Part shown: one piece after another, positions 26,713 to 35,360 of the stretch | How the letters are laid out: every line of letters starts with the position of its first letter | Numbering within the stretch: position 1 is the stretch's first letter | Origin: Cryobacterium sp. Y50 | GTDB lineage: Bacteria > Actinomycetota > Actinomycetes > Actinomycetales > Microbacteriaceae | Assembly: GCF_002929805.1 (NCBI RefSeq) | Contig: NZ_PJJM01000082.1 | Span: 1-64,000 of the forward strand | Direction of reading: 5' to 3' | Length of the DNA: 64,000 nucleotides | The notes under the pieces: model-generated | Told to the model about the DNA's origin: nothing | What the model saw: the letters and a program-made list of their open reading frames with translations, nothing else | Database searches by the model: none | Program-made: the position numbers and the translations under genes

Positions 26713-26718
26713 CACAAT
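26713..26718 (+). promoter_or_regulatory. -10 box of the lrp gene (leaderless type)
   Basis: CACAAT is followed by six bases (CGATGC) and the ATG start of the Lrp gene. It deviates from TANNNT at the first position. Confidence 0.4.
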
Positions 26719-26724
26719 CGATGC

Positions 26725-27207
26725 ATGAATGGACAAAGGCGTGGTCACCCGCCCAAGCCGGCCCAGCTCGACGATGTGTCGAAGAAGATCATCGAACAAC
26801 TGCAGGTCGACGGACGTCGGTCGTACGCGGAGATCGGCAAAGCTGTCGGCCTCAGCGAGGCGGCCGTGCGGCAGCGAGTGCAAAAGCTCACCGATTCCGG
26901 CGTCATGCAGGTTGTCGCCGTCACCGACCCGATGCAGCTGGGCTTCTTTCGCCAGGCGATGATCGGCATTCGAGCCTCGGCCGACACCCGGATTCTCGCC
27001 GAACAGCTCGCAGCGATTGATGCCGTCGACTACGTCGTACTCACGGCCGGCACCTTTGACATTCTCGCCGAAGTCGTCTGCGAAGACGACGACGAATTAC
27101 TTGAACTGCTCAACTCCAAGATCCGCAATCTCGATGGGGTTCTTTCCACCGAGACCTTCGTTTATCTCAAACTCCACAAACAGTTCTATAACTGGGGAAC
27201 ACGGTAA
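26725..27207 (+). CDS. Lrp/AsnC family regulator of putrescine catabolism
   Basis: This 160-residue regulator has the AsnC helix-turn-helix at about residues 10-60 (DDVSKKIIEQLQVDGRRSYA; GLSEAAVRQRVQKLTDSGVM). A RAM ligand-binding domain follows at residues 80-150. It ends five bases before the transaminase gene on the same strand and is divergent from the aldehyde dehydrogenase gene, so it almost certainly controls both. The effector may be putrescine, an intermediate or an amino acid; sequence cannot tell. Confidence 0.92.
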   Translation: MNGQRRGHPPKPAQLDDVSKKIIEQLQVDGRRSYAEIGKAVGLSEAAVRQRVQKLTDSGVMQVVAVTDPMQLGFFRQAMIGIRASADTRILAEQLAAIDAVDYVVLTAGTFDILAEVVCEDDDELLELLNSKIRNLDGVLSTETFVYLKLHKQFYNWGTR

Positions 27208-27212
27208 AGAAA

Positions 27213-28643
27213 ATGACACTCACCACACCCATCGATTCACCAGTTGCCTTCAGCGACGCACACAACGCCGAGTTGCAGCAAAAGGCCAAGGATCACCTCT
27301 GGATGCACTTCTCCCGTCAGTCCGTGATGGAATCCGGCGCTGGAGTGCCCATCATCGTCAAGGGCCAGGGCCACCACATCTGGGATTCCCAGGGCAAGCA
27401 GTACATCGACGGCTTGAGCGGATTGTTTACCGTCAACGCCGGACACGGACGCAAGCGTCTGGCCGAGGTCGCCGCTAAGCAGGCCGAAGAACTCGCATTC
27501 TTTCCGATCTGGTCGTACGCCCACCCGAACGCGATCGAGCTCGCTGACCGCCTCGCCTCTTACGCGCCCGGCGACCTCAACCGCGTGTTCTACTCGACCG
27601 GCGGCGGCGAAGCCGTCGAAACCGCGTTCAAGCTCGCCAAGTACTACTGGAAGCTGATGGGGCGACCGACCAAGCACAAGGTCATCTCCCGCAACGTCGC
27701 CTATCACGGCACCCCGCAGGGTGCGCTGGCCATCACCGGCATTCCGGCAATGAAGGAAATGTTCGAGCCGGTCACCCCCGGCGGCTTCCGTGTTCCCAAC
27801 ACCAACTTCTACCGAGCCGACGAAATGAGCCCGGGCCTTGGCCTCGGCGACAACCTCGAGATGTTCGGTCAGTGGGCCGCCAACCGCATCGAAGAGATGA
27901 TCGAGTTCGAAGGACCAGAGACCGTAGCCGCCGTGTTCCTCGAACCGGTCCAGAACTCCGGCGGCTGCTTCCCGCCGCCTCCCGGCTATTTCAAGCGCGT
28001 GCGGGAGATCTGTGACAAGTACGACGTGCTCCTGGTCGCCGATGAGGTCATCACAGCTTTCGGTCGCATCGGCAACATGTTCGCCTCAACGACCTATGAC
28101 ATTCAGCCCGACATGATCACCTGTGCTAAGGGCATGACGAGCGGATACTCACCGATCGGCGCGACCATCATCAGCGACCGTATTTACGAACCGTTCAAGC
28201 ACGGCGATACGACGTTTTATCACGGCTATACTTTTGGCGGCCACCCCGTCTCTTCGGCCGTCGCCCTGGCTAACCTCGACATCTTCGAGGAGGAAAAGCT
28301 CAATGAGAACGTGCGCGAGAACTCGCCGTTGTTCCGCAAAGAGCTCGAGAAGCTGCTCGACCTGCCGATCGTCGGTGACGTGCGCGGTGCCGGCTATTTC
28401 TTCGGCATCGAGCTGGTCAAGGACAAGGGCACCAAGGAGACGTTCAACGACGAAGAGTCTGAACGCCTGCTGCGCGGCTACCTATCTAAGGCGCTGTATG
28501 AAGCCGGCCTGTACTGCCGCGCCGATGACCGGGGCGACCCGGTCATCCAGCTCGCACCCCCGCTGACCATGGGCCCGAAGGAATTCGCCGAGATCGGCGA
28601 GATTCTGCGCGGCGTGCTCTCGGAGGCACCGAAGCACATGTAG
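27213..28643 (+). CDS. Class III aminotransferase, putrescine (polyamine) type
   Basis: This 476-residue PLP enzyme belongs to the SpuC/putrescine-pyruvate transaminase branch of class III. It has the active-site entrance IWDSQGKQYIDGLSGLFTVN, the cofactor block YSTGGGEAVETAFKLAKYYW, the PLP aspartate in LLVADEVITAFGRIG near residue 277 and the PLP lysine in ITCAKGMTSGYSPIGA near residue 308. HGYTFGGHPVSSAVAL follows near residue 340. It should convert putrescine to 4-aminobutanal, which the divergently encoded dehydrogenase oxidises to GABA. The gene follows lrp by five bases. Other omega-amino donors are possible. Confidence 0.88.
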   Translation: MTLTTPIDSPVAFSDAHNAELQQKAKDHLWMHFSRQSVMESGAGVPIIVKGQGHHIWDSQGKQYIDGLSGLFTVNAGHGRKRLAEVAAKQAEELAFFPIWSYAHPNAIELADRLASYAPGDLNRVFYSTGGGEAVETAFKLAKYYWKLMGRPTKHKVISRNVAYHGTPQGALAITGIPAMKEMFEPVTPGGFRVPNTNFYRADEMSPGLGLGDNLEMFGQWAANRIEEMIEFEGPETVAAVFLEPVQNSGGCFPPPPGYFKRVREICDKYDVLLVADEVITAFGRIGNMFASTTYDIQPDMITCAKGMTSGYSPIGATIISDRIYEPFKHGDTTFYHGYTFGGHPVSSAVALANLDIFEEEKLNENVRENSPLFRKELEKLLDLPIVGDVRGAGYFFGIELVKDKGTKETFNDEESERLLRGYLSKALYEAGLYCRADDRGDPVIQLAPPLTMGPKEFAEIGEILRGVLSEAPKHM

Positions 28644-28653
28644 TTCATTCACT

Positions 28654-28695
28654 GCGACCCGGTCTCGCCTCCAATTGGATGCGCGATCGGGTCGC
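28654..28695. terminator. Stem-loop between convergent genes
   Basis: GCGACCCG (28654-28661) pairs perfectly with CGGGTCGC (28688-28695) between the transaminase stop and the DUF4192 stop. The 26-base loop is long and there is no U-tract, so it is a moderate candidate for a bidirectional terminator. Confidence 0.4.
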
Positions 28696-28713
28696 CGTCT
28701 GGCCGCACCCGCC

Positions 28714-30024
28714 TCAACCGCCGGCGGCCCGCACCTCGTCGTCGTCTTCGTTGTGCTCGCTCTCGAAAGCCCACAGAGCGTCGTCGCTGAGCGTGGCGTC
28801 TTCGCCAAAGTCTTCGTCGTTTTCGTAGCCGAGATCGTCGCTCGTCTCGTCGTCCTGGCGCGGCATCGCGAACGCCCACTCCGGCAGGTGTCCCGATTCG
28901 AGCAGCACTTCCAGCAGGTTCGCCGTACTGTATTGAGGGTCGATGCCGAGCGCCTGGTCTACAAAGATTCCGGCCACCGAGCCACTGCCGAGAGCCCAGG
29001 ATAGCCAAGCCAGCATGCAAAGCGGCGCCGGCCTGGCCGAATGCGGCGCCATCGCAACCACGGTGCGCAGCAAGGTGATGGCCATCCGGATCCGGTCGAC
29101 ATCCGGTCGTTCCTGCTGCAGCCCGAGCATAATGTCCCCGGTATGCTGGGCGCTCGCATCCCCGGAGTCCATCTCTTCCGCGACGATATCGTCGAGGCTG
29201 CGCCCAGTTTTCTGCTGCAGCCGGGCATAGTGCTGGTTCACCGCATGGGCGCGCACGCCTTCCTCGCGGCCGAAGGCGAACTGCACCATGATCTGGTCGC
29301 GATTAGGCGGCGACTGCACGAGCACGAGCAGCGCTGCTGCGTCGTCCTCGGTGGGCGGGTTGCTCCAGGTCAGCGCTTCCTCCGCGATCGCGACCGGGTC
29401 GAGCAGCGCGCCGAGGGTAGGAAACAACTCCGGGGCATTTTCGGCCCGCGCGATCAGGCGGTGGTAACGCCGGTAGACCCTGGCGAGGCGTTCTTTGGTG
29501 GCCAGATTAACGCCGACCGGTTCCGCGCCGTTCTGCAGCGTGCCGAGCGGTCGCTCAGCCTGGTCGGCCACCTCGTGGTTCAGTGGAGACTCGGCAATAT
29601 CGCTGAGCGGATGTCCGCCCGCCGGGCACTGCGGATCGAGATAGCTGCCCCAGGCATCCACTGACACGCAGAGAGAATCACGCAACAGAAAACCGCTGAG
29701 CTCGAGCCGCCGGTTCAATATCTCCGCAAAACCCTCACGTGGGATTCCGCGAGCTTCGACGAAGGAGTCTTCCGTGTAGATGACGGGAACGACAGCGTCG
29801 ACGCCGGGAATTTTGCAGAGCATCCCGGCCAGTGTCGTGGCGATGCGTTTGTACACCTTCTGCGATGCGCCATCCTCGGGCAGGTTGAAGCGCAAGGCGC
29901 CGCAGGTGCGATTGCCGCGAAACGCGACGAGAACCGCGCTGGTCTCGGGCAGAAACCCGAGCAGCTGGGGAACAAGTGCCAGAAAGTCCTGGGTCTTCTG
30001 GGCTTTAACACGGGTTGGTTGCAT
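28714..30024 (-). CDS. DUF4192 domain-containing protein
   Basis: The 436-residue protein matches the actinobacterial DUF4192 family, recognisable from the N-terminal TQDFLALVPQLLGFLPETSA and the following beta-rich block. No catalytic motif is evident, and the C-terminal 50 residues are highly acidic. Its function is unknown. The ATG at 30024 is chosen over a TTG nine codons upstream because a CACAGT box lies six bases before it and the family begins near MQPTRVKAQ. It stands downstream of the broken ABC exporter genes on the same strand. Confidence 0.85.
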   Translation of the reverse strand: MQPTRVKAQKTQDFLALVPQLLGFLPETSAVLVAFRGNRTCGALRFNLPEDGASQKVYKRIATTLAGMLCKIPGVDAVVPVIYTEDSFVEARGIPREGFAEILNRRLELSGFLLRDSLCVSVDAWGSYLDPQCPAGGHPLSDIAESPLNHEVADQAERPLGTLQNGAEPVGVNLATKERLARVYRRYHRLIARAENAPELFPTLGALLDPVAIAEEALTWSNPPTEDDAAALLVLVQSPPNRDQIMVQFAFGREEGVRAHAVNQHYARLQQKTGRSLDDIVAEEMDSGDASAQHTGDIMLGLQQERPDVDRIRMAITLLRTVVAMAPHSARPAPLCMLAWLSWALGSGSVAGIFVDQALGIDPQYSTANLLEVLLESGHLPEWAFAMPRQDDETSDDLGYENDEDFGEDATLSDDALWAFESEHNEDDDEVRAAGG

Positions 30025-30030
30025 GCCGCC

Positions 30031-30036
30031 ACTGTG
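30031..30036 (-). promoter_or_regulatory. -10 box of the DUF4192 gene
   Basis: CACAGT on the minus strand is separated by six bases (GGCGGC) from the ATG. The first base deviates from TANNNT. Confidence 0.35.
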
Positions 30037-30117
30037 CCCGGTCGCGCGCAAACCCGCCGCTGCTGAGCGCGTATCTGGGGATCACCTCGGCGGCAGGCCC
30101 CCTGTAGAGGAGACGCT

Positions 30118-31978
30118 TTACACCTCGTCGGCGACCGGGGCCGCGAACTGCGCCGCATACAGCGCCTGGTAGGCACCGTTCGCGGTGAGCAAGTGCACAT
30201 GCTTGCCCTGCTCCACGATGCGGCCAGACTCCATCACGAGAATCAGGTCGGCGTCGTGAATGGTCGACAGCCGGTGTGCGATGACAAAGATGGTGCGTTC
30301 GGCCCGCAACGCGCTCATCGCCTTTTGCACGTGCACCTCGGTGCGCGTGTCGACCGAACTCGTTGCCTCGTCGAGGATGAGCACGCTCGGCTTGGCCAAG
30401 AATGCTCGGGCAATGGTGAGCAGCTGTATCTCCCCCGCGCTAACGTTGCCTCCCTCGTCGTCGAGCACGGTGTCATATCCGTCCGGAAGCGAGTGCACGA
30501 ATCGATCCACGTAGGTGGCGGCGGCGGCAGCGCGAATATCCTGCTCCGTCGCATCCGGTCGGCCGTAGGCGATGTTGTCGCGGATGGTGCCGCCAAACAC
30601 CCAGGTGTCCTGCAGCACCATTCCTATGCGGCTGCGCAGGTCGTGCCGGGTCATGGTCGCTACGTCAACGCCGTCGAGCAGGATGCGCCCGGAGTTGATC
30701 TCGTAGAACCGCATCATGAGGTTCACGAGGGTGGTCTTGCCGGCCCCGGTCAGGCCGACGATCGCGATAGTCTGCCCGGGTTCGGCAACGAGGCTGAGTT
30801 GTTCGATCAGCGGTTTGTCCTCGGTGTATCGAAACGAGACGTTTTCGAAGACCAGACGGCCGTGTACCTCAGCGGGGGCCTCCACCGAGTCCGCGTCTTC
30901 GCTCTGCTCCGCGGCATCGAGCAGGTCAAATATTCGTTCAGCGGAGGCCACGCCCGACTGCAGCAGGTTGGCCATCGACCCGAGCTGCGCGAGTGGCTGG
31001 GTGAACTGGCGGGAGTATTGAATGAACGCCTGCACGTCACCGAGCTGCATGGCACCGGAGGCGACCTGCAGGCCACCGACGACCGCGATGGCTACGTAGA
31101 CGAGGTAGCCAATGAAGGTCATTGCCGGTGAAGGTCTCCTCGATCTGACCGTTCAGCTCCCCGGTGTTCGCCCACTGGGCGACGAACAGTTTCTGCGAAC
31201 GCTTGGCGATGAAGGCGGTGATCACGAGGGTGAGCTGCACGGTGACGAGCGCAATCAGGGCGAGCAGGGGCGAGAGGATGAGCATCATCACGATGACACC
31301 GATCACTGTGAGCAGGCTTGTGACTACCTGGCTAAGCGCCTGCTGAAGGCTCTGCGAGATATTGTCGACGTCGTTGGTGACCCGGCTGAGCAGTTCACCG
31401 CGCGGTTTCTTATCGAAATAGCTCAGCGGCAGGCGATTGATTTTCGCCTCGATCTCTTCGCGCAGCCGGTAGACGGTGCGCTGCACGACTCCGTTGAGCA
31501 CGTAGGCCTGCATCCAACTGAACACGCTCGAGAGTATGTAGAGTGCGAGCGCCCAGAACAGGAAGGCGGAGAGCATGGCGAAGTCGAAGTCGAAGTCGAA
31601 GTCGATGCCGAGCCCAGGCGTGAGCGTCATGCCGCTGAGCATGTCGGCCTGCGTGCTGTCACCGGATGCCCGCAGCCCTGCGATCGCGTCGGCTTGACTG
31701 CTGCCGCTCGGCAGCGATTTCGACACCACGCCGGAAAAGATCAGGTTGGTGCCCTCGCCCAGCAGGCGCGGCCTAAGCACCGAGAAGGTCACGCTGATCA
31801 CAGCGAGGGCGAACACGAGCGCGAGCCACAGGTGTTCCGGTCGCAGCTGGCCCAGCAGTCGTTTGCCCGAGACCGTGAAATTCAGGGATTTCTCGGCCGG
31901 CAGATTCATCCCTCCGAAGGGCCCGCCGCCGCGCTGTGGGCGCGGCAACGGCTTGTCATCAGCGCGCGTCTCGCTCAC
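30118..31978 (-). pseudogene. ABC exporter half-transporter (second gene), deletion plus frameshift
   Basis: Two open frames together encode a type IV ABC exporter. The 5' part (31978 to about 31100) carries the membrane domain: six-helix start, FDKKPRGELLSRVTNDVDN and [10 protein letters not shown]. The 3' part (about 31120 to 30118) resumes at [17 protein letters not shown] and has an intact ATPase: Walker [10 protein letters not shown], signature [16 protein letters not shown] and Walker [13 protein letters not shown]. In homologues about 40 residues separate EETFTG from the MTFIG block; here they are missing and the frame changes. The junction reads ACCGGCAATGACC, compatible with a deletion between short CCGGC repeats. 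The 5' part overlaps the preceding half-gene by four bases. The 31581-31604 run of four GAAGTC units encodes DFDFDF. Confidence 0.8.
31581..31604. repeat. Hexanucleotide tandem repeat (GAAGTC)4
   Basis: Four perfect GAAGTC units lie inside the membrane-domain part of the decayed exporter gene and encode alternating Asp-Phe. Such runs are prone to slippage. Confidence 0.7.
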
Positions 31979-33553
31979 GCTGCTTCCTCCGCGGCGAGCT
32001 GGGATGACACAATTTCCTGGTAGGTCGTGTTGGACTCGAGCAGCTGTTCGTGAGTTCCTCGGCCGACGATACGGCCGTCTTCAAGGACCAGGATCTGGTC
32101 GGCGTCGATGATGCTCGATACCCGCTGGGCGACTATGACCATGGTGGCTCCGTCGGTGCTCTGTTTGAGCGCGAGCCGCAGCCGGGCATCCGTCGTGAGG
32201 TCGAGCGCCGAGAACGAGTCGTCGAAAATGTAGAGGTTCGGTCGTTTCACCAGGTCCCAATCAATGGCGAGGCGCTGTCGCTGGCCGCCAGACACATTGG
32301 TGCAGCCCTGCGTGATCGGGGCATCGAGTGCGCCGTCCATCTCTGTGACGAAGTCGCGGGCCTGGGCGATGGTGAGCGCCTGCCAAAGTTCCTCTTCTGT
32401 CGCATCCGGTTTGCTGTGGAGCAGGTTGCTACGCACGGTGCCGGAGAACAGGTACGGCTTTTGCGGTACGAGACCGATATTGCCCCAGAGCAGTTCGGGG
32501 TTCAACTCGCGCACATTCACGCCGTCTACCAGAACGGAACCGCTTGTGGCGTCGAACAGCCGCGGCAACAGGTTCACTAGGGTGGTTTTGCCACTCCCCG
32601 TGCTGCCGATGATCGCCGTGGCGAGCGATGAAGCTCACGTTACGCAGCACCGGCTGTTCGGCGCCGGGATAGGCGAAGCCCACGTCGAGCAGTTCGAGCT
32701 CGCCGTGGCCGACTGGCACGTTTATCGGGTTCGCCGGCGGCACGACACTCGACGCGGTGGCCAGCACTTCGCCGATGCGGTCGGCCGAGACGGCGGAACG
32801 CGGAATCATCACGGCCATGAACGTGGCCATCATGAGCGCCATCAGCCGGCCCGAGCTCAGGGCCACGTCGGTAACGTCCTGGTTGGCCTTGGCGAAACGG
32901 GCGATTTCCACGTCTTCCCGCACAAACGCCCGCACGACGCGGATGCCCGTGAGCTGTTCCCGCAGCACCCGGCCCACGATGTCGATGCGAGTCTGCATCT
33001 TGCGAAACAGCGGAACCATTCTTACGACGATGAGTCCCACCGCGATGCGCAATATGGGCACGCTCACCGCGATCAACCAAGACAGTTGTACATCCTGACG
33101 GATCGCCATGATCACGCCGCCGATGCTGAGAATGGGCGCGGAGACGAGCAACGTGCAGGTTGTGAGCACGAGCATCTGTACCTGCTGCACGTCATTGGTG
33201 GAGCGAGTGATCAGCGATGGCGCGCCGAACCGGGTGACCTCCTGCTCGGAGAACTCGCCCACCCGGCTGAAGACCGCCCCGCGCAGGTCCCGGCCGACTT
33301 TCGTCGCCACCTTGGCACCAAAGTACACGGCGACGATCGCGCACCCGATCTGGGCGAGGGTGATGAGCAATATCAAGCCGCCAACACGCAGAATGTAGCC
33401 GGTGTCGCCGGTAGCGACGCCCTCGTCGATGATGTCGGCGTTCAGAGTGGGTAGAAAGAGGGACGCGATCGACTAGGCCAATTGAAAGACGAACACCCCG
33501 GTGAGCAGTTGCAAGTACGGCCGCAGATAGCTCACGAGCAAGGACCAAAGCAC
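31975..33553 (-). pseudogene. ABC exporter half-transporter (first gene), nonsense and frameshift
   Basis: The gene would start at GTG 33553 with TAGGAGA upstream and read VLWSLLVSYLRPYLQLLTG. An in-frame TAG stands at 33473-33475, replacing what should be a residue between VFVFQLA and SIASLFLPTLNADIIDEGV. The frame then stays open through the membrane domain (FSEQEVTRFGAPSLITRSTN) until VLRNVSFIAR. Just before Walker A it is lost, around 32614-32625; the continuation [20 protein letters not shown] is in another frame. The remaining ATPase half has signature VSGGQRQRLAI and Walker B LYIFDDSFSALD. Two independent lesions make a working product very unlikely. The partner half-gene downstream is also broken. 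Confidence 0.85.
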
Positions 33554-33665
33554 GAAACTCTCCTACTGAACCGTCTGGATGCGTGCATAAACACCGCCCC
33601 AGACCGGATGGGTCGGCACAGCTACCTTCGATGCAATAGTGCACTCTTTCCGATGCGTCGACGTG

Positions 33666-33698
33666 CGAAGTATTGCGCCGTCCGAAGTATTGCGCCGT
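33666..33698. promoter_or_regulatory. Tandem 17-base direct repeat upstream of the exporter genes
   Basis: CGAAGTATTGCGCCGT occurs twice in direct orientation, at 33666-33681 and 33683-33698, in the 190-base region between the exporter and aldo/keto reductase genes. A TGCGC-ACG-GCGCA-type dyad overlaps the second copy. The arrangement suggests a regulator-binding region for the now decayed exporter operon. Confidence 0.4.
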
Positions 33699-33741
33699 GC
33701 GCAAAAATCAACGATTTATTGCAAAACTTCACATGAGGCGT

Positions 33742-34704
33742 TCAGGCAAAGAGCTCCGAAATGTAGGCCACCTCGTCGGCGCTCGGCTGCCATGCAGCGG
33801 CGGCGCTGGCATTTTGACGGATCTGTTCGGGTTTGGTCGCGCCGGCGATCACACTCGTGAGTCCGGGCTGGGCGAGCAGCCAGGCAAACGTCGCTACGAG
33901 CATGCTCACGCCACGCGCGTCGCACCACTGCTGGTACTGCTCGATCACGTCCCACGGAGCATGGTCAGCGAGGTGACGCCGGATCATCATGATGCGGCTG
34001 TCGGCTGGTCCGCCCGCGCGGGAGAACTTGCCGGTTAACAGCCCGTTATAGAGGGGGAAGAACGGTAGAAAACCCAGGCCGTAAGCAGTGACGGCCGGAA
34101 GGACCTCTTCTTCGACATCGCGCACCAGCAGGCTGTACTCGTTTTGGCTCGAGATGAACTTGGGATGCCCGTTCATTCGCGCAGTGAACTCCGCCTCCGC
34201 GATCTGCCAGCCGGCCAGATTGGAGTGGCCGATGTAACGAATCTTACCCTCGGTAATGAGATCATCGAGCGTGGAAAGCGTTTCCTCGATCGGTGTCAAT
34301 GAATCGGCCACGTGCAGCTGATACAGGTCGATCCAGTCGGTCTGCAGGCGTCGAAGGGATGCCTCAACAGCCAAACGGATGTACCGGCGCGAGCCACGCG
34401 CACCCCAGTCCGGACCGTTCAGCCCGCCCATGTCCATGCCGAACTTGGACGCGAGCACGATCTGATCGCGTTTGCCGCGCAGCGAGTGACCCATCAGGGT
34501 CTCACTCAGCCCTCGCTCGGCGCCATAGATGTCTGCCGTGTCAAAGAGAGTGACCCCGGCCTCGAAGGCCGCATCAATGACGGCGGTCGTGCCATCCTGT
34601 CCCTCCGACGCCGTACCCCTGCGGCCGAAGTTGTTGCAACCCAGTCCGATCGTTGAAACGGTCAGTCCGGAGGAGCCAAGTCTGCGATATTCAATCTGAG
34701 CCAC
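33742..34704 (-). CDS. Aldo/keto reductase
   Basis: This 320-residue NADPH-dependent oxidoreductase has the AKR fold landmarks. FDTADIYGAERGLSETLMG includes the catalytic Asp and Tyr near residues 55-60. The catalytic lysine is in VLASKFGMD near residue 86, and the catalytic His in DLYQLHVADS near residue 130. The C-terminal cofactor site is in TSVIAGATKPEQIRQNASA. It resembles the YghZ/potassium-channel-beta-like branch. The substrate is unknown. The GTG start is supported by a TAGTCT box six bases upstream. Confidence 0.92.
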   Translation of the reverse strand: MAQIEYRRLGSSGLTVSTIGLGCNNFGRRGTASEGQDGTTAVIDAAFEAGVTLFDTADIYGAERGLSETLMGHSLRGKRDQIVLASKFGMDMGGLNGPDWGARGSRRYIRLAVEASLRRLQTDWIDLYQLHVADSLTPIEETLSTLDDLITEGKIRYIGHSNLAGWQIAEAEFTARMNGHPKFISSQNEYSLLVRDVEEEVLPAVTAYGLGFLPFFPLYNGLLTGKFSRAGGPADSRIMMIRRHLADHAPWDVIEQYQQWCDARGVSMLVATFAWLLAQPGLTSVIAGATKPEQIRQNASAAAAWQPSADEVAYISELFA

Positions 34705-34710
34705 CCCTTT

Positions 34711-34716
34711 AGACTA
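34711..34716 (-). promoter_or_regulatory. -10 box of the aldo/keto reductase gene
   Basis: TAGTCT on the minus strand lies six bases (AAAGGG) before the GTG start. Confidence 0.5.
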
Positions 34717-34826
34717 GGACCGTTCGGGCGGCTCGGCGCAAACCGACCGTCTCCTGCACAGCTGCACCGTTGCCGACGTTCGGCATCGAAGTCCGAAACC
34801 CGCGAGGGCGCTCATGCGGGTGCGGC

Positions 34827-34832
34827 TACAGT
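34827..34832 (+). promoter_or_regulatory. -10 box of ogt (leaderless type)
   Basis: TACAGT is followed by six bases (CGAAAT) and the ATG start of ogt. Confidence 0.5.
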
Positions 34833-34838
34833 CGAAAT

Positions 34839-35336
34839 ATGACCACCACGCCTCCCGCGCTTCTTCGGTTACCGAGCCCCCTCGGGCGGCTTGAACTAAC
34901 CGCCGATGATGACGGCATCCTCTCACTCTCGATCGAAACCGACGGTCACCTTCCGCTCGAAGAATCCGCCGAGAACCCCTCCCCGGTACTCCAACGGGCG
35001 GCCAAGCAGCTGGATGAGTATTTCGCCGGCACCCGACACTCCTTCGATCTTCCGGTGCACCTGACCCGCGGCACCGATTTTCAACGCAGCGTGTGGGCTC
35101 GCCTCTCAACTCTGGGCTTCGGCGAGGTCATCTCATACGGTGCGCTCGGCAGCGACATCGGGCGGTTCGGGTCGGGCCGCGCCATCGGCGGAGCCGTCGG
35201 CGCCAACCCGGTGCCGATCATCATCGGCTGCCACCGCGTGCTCGCGACCACGGGCCGCATCACCGGTTACAGCGCTGGTCAGGGAATCCCTACCAAAGCC
35301 TGGCTACTCGATCACGAGAGCATCATGCATCGCTAG
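34839..35336 (+). CDS. ogt: Methylated-DNA-protein-cysteine methyltransferase
   Basis: This 165-residue suicide enzyme transfers alkyl groups from O6-alkylguanine in DNA to its own cysteine. The DNA-binding helix-turn-helix region reads VISYGALGSDIGRFGSGRAIG. The active site reads IIIGCHRVLATTGRITGY, so the usual proline before the catalytic cysteine is glycine. The rest of the CHRV motif and the C-terminal KAWLLDHE are normal, so activity is likely. The start ATG at 34839 is set by a TACAGT box six bases upstream; longer in-frame starts give no conserved sequence. Confidence 0.93.
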   Translation: MTTTPPALLRLPSPLGRLELTADDDGILSLSIETDGHLPLEESAENPSPVLQRAAKQLDEYFAGTRHSFDLPVHLTRGTDFQRSVWARLSTLGFGEVISYGALGSDIGRFGSGRAIGGAVGANPVPIIIGCHRVLATTGRITGYSAGQGIPTKAWLLDHESIMHR

Positions 35337-35360
35337 CCCGCTCCCGAGGATGCTTCTGCG

